A DNA stretch of 18,545 nucleotides from JANJWP01 sp964540725 (GTDB lineage Bacteria > Patescibacteriota > Gracilibacteria > BD1-5 > UBA2023): the NCBI GenBank assembly GCA_964540725.1, contig CAZINU010000018.1:1-18545 (forward strand), given 5' to 3'. The first letter of the stretch is position 1. Every line of letters begins with the position of its first letter. This document shows, piece after piece, positions 13,635 through 18,545 of this stretch. Under the pieces are notes generated by a model. That model was given only the letters and a program-made list of their open reading frames with translations, was not told the DNA's origin and did not search any database. The translations under genes were made by a program, and so were the position numbers.

Positions 13635-13830
13635 GTACGCCGATATCGAGAAGCGACTCCGAAAGCTCGGATGGTTTCCGGTTCGGCAGAAGGGTTCGCA
13701 CGTGGTATTTCTTCGCGGAAGTACGACGGTCGTCGTCCCGAAACACGGGAACCGTGACGTGAGTCCCTGAGTCGAGCGGGCGATACTGAAGCGGATAGGG
13801 TTGAACGGGGAAGAATTCCGAAGTTTGTAG
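13624..13830 (+). CDS. hicA: HicA-family mRNA interferase toxin with in-frame TGA as glycine
   Basis: 68 residues when the TGA at 13768-13770 (residue 49) is read as Gly. The sequence has the double-stranded-RNA-binding-like HicA pattern: an IEKRLRKLGW helix, VRQKGSHVVFLRG with the catalytic histidine, VVVPKHGNRDVSP, then Gly(TGA)-VERAILKRIGL and NGEEFRSL. Family members have a conserved Gly after the Lys/Pro in this segment (kpGTLrsIlkqaGl), exactly where the TGA falls. HicA toxins cleave mRNA and are inactivated by HicB. Under the standard code the last helix would be lost. The stop is TAG, one base away from the convergent gene at 13832. Confidence 0.9.
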
Positions 13831-13831
13831 G

Positions 13832-14290
13832 TTATCCGAGGTTCACGAATACTCCCATATCGCCCTCGAAGTCGGATTCCTTCGTTTTGAATTTGGCCGT
13901 CGCTTCGACGTTCTGCCCGAGCGCGGCGAGGAACGTCGCCTTGCTTTCGCCATAGGGAACGACGACGCGGGCTTCGAGGTTTTCGTAGAGTTTGACGGCG
14001 TTCTTCGAACCCTTGAGCACGAGGAGGTCGACGTCGCGGAAGAAGTCGGCCACGCTCTCGGTGATTTCGAGTTCGTCGGAGGGAATGTAGGCGACGTCGC
14101 GGTCTTCGAGCCGGAGGGTGAAGAGGAGGTTCGAGCCGTGGTCGGCGGCGTGGATGAGGATGCCGGATTTTTCGTATTCTCCGGGAAAATCGATCTTCAT
14201 CCCCTCGACCGTGACCGAATTTTCGGAAAGGACGATTTCGCGCTTGTCGGAGATGATGACGAGGGCGCCGTTCTGTTCTTGGAGTTCCAT
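13832..14290 (-). CDS. conserved-looking hypothetical protein, possibly a degenerate metallo-beta-lactamase fold
   Basis: 152 residues, alternating beta strands and helices (GALVIISDKREIVLSENSV, MKIDFPGEYEKSGILIHAAD, LEDRDVAYIPSDELE, VDLLVLKGSKNAVKLYENLE, ARVVVPYGESKATFLAALG). The pattern of a 'PGEYE..GI.I' strand pair followed by 'DLLVLKG' and 'VVPYG' recalls short metallo-beta-lactamase-like proteins, but the HxHxDH zinc motif is absent, so no enzymatic role is proposed. It begins 37 bp downstream of a hairpin element that follows the Nudix gene, and both are minus strand. The stop TAA is 1 bp from the hicA stop (convergent). Confidence 0.78.
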   Translation of the reverse strand: MELQEQNGALVIISDKREIVLSENSVTVEGMKIDFPGEYEKSGILIHAADHGSNLLFTLRLEDRDVAYIPSDELEITESVADFFRDVDLLVLKGSKNAVKLYENLEARVVVPYGESKATFLAALGQNVEATAKFKTKESDFEGDMGVFVNLG

Positions 14291-14327
14291 AAGCAGTGGG
14301 GATTAAGAAAAACGGGTGATGTTATCG

Positions 14328-14450
14328 AATTCCGTTCGAAAAATAGTGAAGTTCGGACGAAAGCCGAATGCCGGAGCGAAGCGTGCTTTTCGGTACGCTG
14401 AGCGAGGAATGGAGGATTGAGTTCGAAATTCGCATTTTGCGGACGGAATT
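14328..14450 (-). repeat. long-hairpin 3' element, copy C (after the Nudix gene)
   Basis: 123 bp, immediately adjacent to the Nudix stop codon (14451-14453). Read on the minus strand it starts AATTCCGTCCGCAAAATGCG and ends TTTTTCGAACGGAATT, and these ends pair. The interior has CCTCCATTCCTCGCTC before an apical stem AGCGTAC/GCACGCT (14380-14399), then TCGCTCCGGCATTCGG. It is the most diverged of the three copies but aligns along the whole length. Confidence 0.75.
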
Positions 14451-14900
14451 TTACATGTATTGGAGGTTCTTTCGGACGAACGAGTGAATATCCGGCTTTA
14501 CGTTCGCTTTCTTCAATTCGTCGATGCGGAACCACTTGAAACCGGTGAACCGCTCTTCTTTCTGGGGGACCGGATCGTCGTTTCCGCGGTATTTGACGAG
14601 GAAGAGGTAGACGTCTTTGTCGACGATGGGGCTGCCTTCTTTATGGGCGGCGACGAACGAATAGTTAATCTTCGTCATGAATTTGATGACCTCGAGATCG
14701 CGGAGACGGAGCCCGGTTTCTTCGCTGATTTCGCGAAGGGCGGCGTCTTTGGCCGTTTCGTCTCATTCCATGTGCCCCTTCGGGAGCACGAATTCGTCCT
14801 CCCCCTTTCCGTTCTTCCAGGAGAGGAGGAGGATTTGGAATTCGTCGCCCCGTTTCCGGTAGACGATTCCTCACGAACTTTTTTCAAATATCCGGTTCAT
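14451..14900 (-). CDS. Nudix hydrolase with two in-frame TGA codons read as glycine
   Basis: 149 residues if TGA is Gly at residues 10 (14871-14873) and 46 (14763-14765). The Nudix box is then complete: GHMEGDE, TAKDAAL, REISEETGL fits Gx5Ex7REUxEExGU exactly, with the second TGA inside it. The N-terminus reads MNRIFEKSSGGIVYRKRGDE, the usual SSGGIVYR opening of these proteins, with the first TGA as one of the paired glycines. The rest (KINYSFVAAHKEGSPIVDKD, then VYLFLVKYRG and GFKWFRIDELKKA) matches housekeeping Nudix proteins acting on nucleoside diphosphate derivatives. The substrate is not predictable. The gene is split into pieces under the standard code. Divergent from dnaN. The stop is TAA. 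Confidence 0.93.
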
Positions 14901-14953
14901 AAACAAAGGCCCGAAGGGCTCCGGTTGGATTGGATGGGTGGTGGATTGGCGCC

Positions 14954-14981
14954 ATGATAGCCGCTTTTCGGTTTTTCGCAA
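14954..14981 (-). promoter_or_regulatory. sigma70-type promoter for the Nudix gene
   Basis: On the minus strand TTGCGA (14976-14981) is followed after 16 bp by TATCAT (14954-14959, 5 of 6), 53 bp before the ATG at 14900. It lies back to back with the dnaN promoter. Confidence 0.6.
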
Positions 14982-15000
14982 AAGAAAGCCCGGTTTTCCC

Positions 15001-15028
15001 TTGAAATCCCCCTCGAATTCGCTATTTT
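15001..15028 (+). promoter_or_regulatory. candidate dnaN promoter
   Basis: TTGAAA (15001-15006) and TATTTT (15023-15028) are separated by 16 bp, 62 bp before the dnaN ATG. The -10 matches 4 of 6. Confidence 0.5.
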
Positions 15029-15090
15029 AGGAACGATGATTTTTCGGGGGAACGCCCTCTCCCGCTTGTTCGCGTATCCAATTCCGCCCC

Positions 15091-16215
15091 ATGCGATTCA
15101 CCGTCGATACCGCCGTATTCAAGAACGCCATCGAAGTGGCGAGCCATGCCACGGCTTCCACCAACATGACGCCCATTCTCGAAAACCTGCTCCTTACGGT
15201 GCAGTACAAGAGGGTCGTCGTCACGGGGAACAACCTGGAAATGGCCATCGAGTACTCCATCGACTCCGACGTCGAGATCGAATCCGAGGGCGCGTTCACC
15301 GTTTCTTCCAAGTTCCTCGTTCCCTTCGTTTCGCTCCTCTCGGACGAACGCATTACCGTTTCCACCGTTTCCGGAGGGTCGCTCGAATTCGTTACCGCCA
15401 ACTCCGAAACCCGCTTCAAGGGAATGGACGCCGCGAAATTCCCGGTCATTCCCGGGTTCAAGGCCGAAAAGCCCTTCCGGGTTCCCGCGGCCGATTTGAA
15501 GCGAGCCATCGAACACACGCTCTTTTCCACCGCCGAAGGAAACGTCCGCCCCACGCTCGCCGGTATCTACCTCAAAATCAATGCCGACGGTTCGGTGTCG
15601 TTCGCGTCGACCGACAGCTTCCGGCTTTCCGAATTCGTCCTGAAGGACGCCGTTCCGGCCGAGAGCGAGGCTGCCTGAATCATCGTTCCCGCGAAGACGG
15701 CCACCGAACTCTCCCGCATTCTGTCGGAAGACGGTACGGTCGAACTCTACGTGAGCGAAAACCAGCTCCTCACCGTGTACGGGGGCGTGAAACTCTATTC
15801 CCGGCTTTTGAACGGGCATTTTCCCGATTACCGGAACTTCTTCCCGAAGAAGCACTCCACTCGCGGCGTCGCGCTCCGGAGCGATTTGGTGCAGGCGCTT
15901 CGCCGTTCCAACCTCATTTCGAAGGAGAACAACTACAACACGAAAATCGCCTTCCGTTCCGACGGCGGGCTCGAAATATCGACGGGGGACACCGAAATCG
16001 GCGCCGGCCGGGGAAACGTTCCGGCGTCCGTTGAGGGCGAAGACGGCATTATCGGGCTCAATTCCACCTACCTTATCGAGGTACTTTCCGTTATCAAGGA
16101 AGACTACGTCAGCATCGACTTCGAAACGAACCTGTCTCCGGTCATGGTCCGGGGCGTTCCCGCGGAGAGCGAGAAGTATTCTTTCCGCCACATTATCATG
16201 CCCTTGAAAATATAA
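15091..16215 (+). CDS. dnaN: DNA polymerase III beta subunit (sliding clamp), one TGA-glycine
   Basis: 374 residues with TGA at 15676-15678 read as Gly196. This ring-shaped clamp tethers the replicative polymerase to DNA. The N-terminus MRFTVDTAVFKNAIEVAS, LENLLLTVQYKRVVVTGNNL and MAIEYSIDSDVEIESEGAFT are typical of domain 1. RPTLAGIYLKINADGSVSFA and STDSFRLSEFVL mark domain 2, and the TGA lies just before IIVPAKTATELSRILSED at its end. YGGVKLYSRLLNGHFPDYRN and the C-terminal FETNLSPVMVRG with YSFRHIIMPLKI (the usual MPMR/L ending) mark domain 3. Length is normal only if the TGA is read through. The stop is TAA. There is no dnaA next to it, so this is not an obvious oriC. Confidence 0.97.
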
Positions 16216-16216
16216 A

Positions 16217-16328
16217 CCTTTGAAAAGCTTCGAACTTCGCGTTCCGTCTTCCGTTCCTCGCTCGCCGTAGCGCTGCTACGGTTCGCTTCGGTACTCGGAC
16301 GTCGCGCGAATTTCTCGCTTTTGAAAGG
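16217..16328 (+). repeat. long-hairpin 3' element, copy A (after dnaN)
   Basis: 112 bp, starting 1 nt after the dnaN stop. The ends CCTTTGAAAAGC and GCTTTTGAAAGG pair at 11 of 12 positions. Inside are GAACTTCGCGTTCCGTCTTCC, shared here as TTCGCGTTCCGT plus CTTCC, then GTTCCTCGCTCG, the apical stem CCGTAGC-GCT-GCTACGG (16265-16281), TTCGCTTCGG and GTCGCGCGAATTTCTCG. The 3' arm also pairs with the 5' GAACTTCGCG, so most of the element can fold into one long imperfect stem. Confidence 0.85.
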
Positions 16329-16421
16329 TTTCGGACGTTCGGGGTGCGGAAAGACCCGTTCCCCAAGCATTGCAAAATCCTTCTCCTCAAGCGCTCAAAA
16401 TCCCTCAAGAACCGAATCCCC

Positions 16422-17444
16422 ATGCTCACCCTTCTTAAGAATCTCGAAATCCAGACCCTCGAAGAACTTCCGGCCGTCAAAACCGAACAGGGGCTCTACG
16501 ATTTCCGCAATTCCGTCCTCGGAAAAAGCGGTTCGCTCACCAGCATCCTCAAAGGCATCAAGGATCTTTCCGCCGAAGAAAAACAAACGGTCGGGAAAGC
16601 GTCCAACGATCTCCGCGACCGTTTGTCCGCGGCGTTCGAGGCGCGTCTCGCCGAAATCCGCGAAGCCGAAATCGGCCTCCGTCTCGAAACCGAATTCGAA
16701 GACGTCACCGTTCCCGTTTCCGAGGTTCCGGAAGGACGGCGGCATCCGCTCACCCGGACGCTCTTGGAGGTAGAAGACACGTTCAAGCGCATGGGGTTCG
16801 AAATCTGCGAATCCAAAGAGGTTACCACCGAATACCTGAACTTCGATGCGGTAAACGTTCCGGCCACCCATCCGGCCCGCGACATGCAGGATACGTTCTG
16901 GCTCGAAGGGAAGGGGAACGTCCTCTCCACGCAGACGTCGTCCATGCAGAATATCATTCTCCGTTCGAAGACTCCGCCCATCCGGGTCATCATTCCGGGG
17001 CGCGTGTTTCGAAACGAAGACATCGACGCCACGCACGAAAACACGTTCTACCAGGTCGAGGGCATCGTCGTCGACCGGGGCATTTCCATGGCGAACCTCA
17101 AGTATACCGTTCGGACGATGCTGTCCGACATCTTTGGGCGCGAGGTGTCCATCCGTCTCCGTCCGGGCTACTTCCCGTTCGTCGAACCGGGCGTGGAAGT
17201 CGACTTCTCGTGTCCGTTCTGTAGCGGGAACGGGTGCCGGATTTGCAAAAAATCGGGCTGGATCGAATTCATGGGCGCCGGTCTCATCCATCCGAACGTC
17301 CTGCGCGAAGGGGGCGTCGACCCTGAGGAATACCAGGGTTTCGCGTTCGGGTTCGGACTCAACCGCTTGGTCATGATGAAATACGGCATTACCGACATGC
17401 GGTATTTCCAGACGCCCGACGTTCGTTTCCTCTCCCAGTTCTAA
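16422..17444 (+). CDS. pheS: phenylalanyl-tRNA synthetase alpha subunit
   Basis: 340 residues, class II aminoacyl-tRNA synthetase catalytic chain that charges tRNA-Phe as part of an alpha2-beta2 enzyme. The N-terminal coiled coil (SAAFEARLAEIREAEIGLRL) is followed by motif 1 (GRRHPLTRTLLEVEDTFKRM), FDAVNVPATHPARDMQDTFW, TQTSSMQNIILR, motif 2 (IIPGRVFRNEDIDATHENTF), RLRPGYFPFVEPGVEVDF, and motif 3 (GFAFGFGLNRLVMMKYGITD) with a typical end, VRFLSQF. A CPFC-GNGC-IC cysteine cluster lies before GWIEFMGAGLIHP, as in some family members. ATG 16422 (MLTLLKNLEI) is preferred over the start at 16344, which gives a non-family extension. No pheT follows; a transporter gene starts 3 bp downstream. The stop is TAA. 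Confidence 0.97.
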   Translation: MLTLLKNLEIQTLEELPAVKTEQGLYDFRNSVLGKSGSLTSILKGIKDLSAEEKQTVGKASNDLRDRLSAAFEARLAEIREAEIGLRLETEFEDVTVPVSEVPEGRRHPLTRTLLEVEDTFKRMGFEICESKEVTTEYLNFDAVNVPATHPARDMQDTFWLEGKGNVLSTQTSSMQNIILRSKTPPIRVIIPGRVFRNEDIDATHENTFYQVEGIVVDRGISMANLKYTVRTMLSDIFGREVSIRLRPGYFPFVEPGVEVDFSCPFCSGNGCRICKKSGWIEFMGAGLIHPNVLREGGVDPEEYQGFAFGFGLNRLVMMKYGITDMRYFQTPDVRFLSQF

Positions 17445-17447
17445 GGC

Positions 17448-18317
17448 ATGTTCTTCTGGGGGGTCCTCAACGCCTTTCTCGGGAGCGTTTCCAGCATCTT
17501 TTGGAAAAAAGCCCTCGAGCTTTCGGTCGTTCCCGACCGGGTATTTTTCGGAATCGGCCTCTTGGGCAGTACCGTACTGTCGCTCGGAATTCTCGCTTTC
17601 GGGGGATTCTCGGTCGTCGGGCTTCCTTGGTGGATCGTGGCTATTCCCGTTCTCGATTCGGTTGCCGTAACCTATGCGGCAACGCTTTCGCAGCGAATAT
17701 ACAAGGAGGAGAAAATGTCCGCGCTCATGCCGTTCGACCACCTTTCCTCGGTCATTACCATCGTGGCGGCATTTTTTCTCTTCGGCGATACGCCGCTCGG
17801 AACCCTGCTCATCGCCGTAGGCATCATTGCCATGATCTTCGTGGCGTCGTTCGATTTTAAGAATCGCCATTTTCCGAAGAATTTCGGCCTCATCTTCGCG
17901 AACCACGGAATCAACGCCGCGCGTTCTCTCGTCATCGCGTACGGATTCTCGGCACACCTGACGAACTCGACGTTCTACGTTGCCCGGAATCTGACGGTCG
18001 CCGCACTCGTATGGGGGATGATTTTCGCGTTTTCGCAGGTCTCGGTCGTCCGCTCCTCGAGCCGGGAATTTCTCGTTCCGAGGCTCTCGGCCTCGTTCCT
18101 TTGAGCCGTCAGCGCCTTTCTCGGGTTTGCCATACTCGCGAAATTCGGCCTCGTCACCTCGACGCTCCTCGGATTCCTTTCCATGGTTTCCACGCTCCTG
18201 CTCGGCAGGGCGTACTTGAACGACCGGCCCGAAAAAAAGAACGTCGTACTCGCCGTTTCGGTCGCGTTCTTGGTCGCGCTCGGAACGTACCTGAAGGCGG
18301 CGGCGGAGAAGGGATAA
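17448..18317 (+). CDS. EamA/DMT-type membrane transporter, one TGA-glycine
   Basis: 289 residues with TGA at 18102-18104 read as Gly219; the standard code would truncate it. About ten hydrophobic segments are visible, beginning MFFWGVLNAFLGSVSSIFWK and including VFFGIGLLGSTVLSLGILAF, LPWWIVAIPVLDSVAVTYAA, TPLGTLLIAVGIIAMIFVAS, then after the TGA AVSAFLGFAILAKFGLVTST, LLGFLSMVSTLLLGRAYL and VVLAVSVAFLVALGTYLK. The two-fold arrangement and the paired 'EKMSALMPFDHLSSVITIVA' and 'TSTLLGFLSMVSTLLLGRAY' regions fit the drug/metabolite transporter superfamily. The substrate is unknown. It starts 3 bp after the pheS stop, so it is co-transcribed. The stop is TAA, overlapping the terminator's left arm. 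Confidence 0.88.
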
Positions 18318-18348
18318 AAGGGTTTCCAACGCCCCCCGAACCCTTTTT
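18316..18348 (+). terminator. intrinsic terminator of the pheS-transporter unit
   Basis: AAAAGGGTT (18316-18324) pairs with AACCCTTTT (18339-18347) around a C-rich loop and ends in a short T run. It overlaps the TAA of the transporter gene. Confidence 0.75.
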
Positions 18349-18469
18349 CCGTTCCATGGATGGAAAATCCAAACCGCCGATCATTCTTGTAAAAATACGC
18401 GAACCGTTTGATTCGATTGGATTGCCCCGTTTCCTTCGGGGTCGGTCTTTTCGGTTTGTATAAAATTTG

Positions 18470-18498
18470 TTGCGTTTTCCCGTTAAAAACCCTACAAT
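18470..18498 (+). promoter_or_regulatory. sigma70-type promoter near the right edge
   Basis: TTGCGT (18470-18475) and TACAAT (18493-18498) are separated by 17 bp, 28 bp before an ATG at 18526. The same TTGC/TACAAT pairing is seen for the lipoprotein promoter. Between the terminator and this promoter (18349-18469) I see no gene; a weak CCCCG/CGGGG hairpin lies at 18425-18441. Confidence 0.55.
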
Positions 18499-18525
18499 CC
18501 CCCGGATTTCCCTAAATCCTCCCAC

Positions 18526-18545
18526 ATGCCCCACTCCCAACGCCC
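18526..18545 (+). CDS. possible first codons of a gene cut by the right edge
   Basis: ATG at 18526 follows the promoter and CTCCCAC, matching the pyrimidine-rich contexts before other starts here. Only MPHSQR is visible, so this is a suggestion from position alone. Confidence 0.25.

Noticed and set aside
15022..16191. 389-codon minus-strand frame opposite dnaN
   Set aside because: Shadow of the sliding clamp gene.
4761..18317. The TGA-interrupted genes as pseudogenes or sequencing errors
   Set aside because: Nine events all being TGA, never TAA or TAG, with frames otherwise intact and Gly expected at several sites, is not what decay or error produces.
4761..18317. TGA as tryptophan (code 4) or selenocysteine
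   Set aside because: Walker A, TDGG and HicA positions require glycine; ordinary TGG supplies Trp throughout; no selenocysteine-type context.
16395..18329. 644-codon minus-strand frame opposite pheS and the transporter
   Set aside because: Overlaps two clear genes; charged low-complexity product, no start context.
1..18545. tRNA, rRNA or riboswitch genes
   Set aside because: No cloverleaf with a T-loop GGTTCGAATCC-type block or conserved rRNA stretch was seen by eye; I could not run a covariance search.

Overview
The window is a dense bacterial segment, 55 and 62 % G+C in two lines counted by hand. It reads consistently only if TGA encodes glycine. Six genes (a P-loop kinase, RNase HI, HicA, a Nudix hydrolase, dnaN and an EamA-type transporter) are each interrupted by one to three in-frame TGA codons, nine in all. 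Several fall exactly where the family has an invariant glycine: the P-loop, the RNase H TDGG motif and the HicA C-terminal motif. All confident genes end in TAA or TAG. This is NCBI code 25, known from the Gracilibacteria (BD1-5) and Absconditabacteria (SR1) of the Patescibacteria/CPR. The assignment rests on the code, not on a marker-gene tree.

Layout. 1-77: possible gene running off the left edge (minus). 126-1676: prepilin-like surface protein with a C-terminal FISUMP-like domain (minus). 1741-1790: a perfect 50-bp palindrome. 1809-10789 (minus): a complete F1Fo ATP synthase, interrupted by other genes. In transcription order it is atpB, atpE, a 342-bp non-coding gap, atpF, atpH (short), atpA, a small four-helix membrane protein, atpG, a P-loop kinase, rnhA, a repeat-rich lipoprotein with an assembly gap, a strong terminator, atpD, a hypothetical gene and atpC. 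10938-13347: a pair of divergent genes for membrane proteins of unknown function, bounded by two intrinsic terminators. These two genes are unlike the rest: both have strong Shine-Dalgarno sequences, and one has only a TGA where its stop should be. 13419-13830: a hicB-hicA toxin-antitoxin pair. 13832-14900 (minus): a Nudix hydrolase and a conserved-looking hypothetical. 15001-18317 (plus): dnaN, pheS and an EamA-type transporter. The right edge holds a promoter and perhaps the first codons of another gene.

How it works together. The energy module is complete (subunits a, b, c, delta, alpha, gamma, beta, epsilon), and the c subunit looks proton-type. It seems to be at least two transcription units: a TATAAT promoter precedes atpB, another promoter precedes the lipoprotein gene, and a terminator separates that gene from atpD. 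Most genes lack a Shine-Dalgarno and have a pyrimidine-rich stretch, often CCC, just before ATG.

The most novel signal is a family of three related 112-123 bp elements that fold into long hairpins. Each starts 0-1 nt after a stop codon (atpE, Nudix, dnaN), each lies in the same orientation as the gene before it, and the apical stem changes sequence between copies while keeping its pairing. I do not recognise this family.
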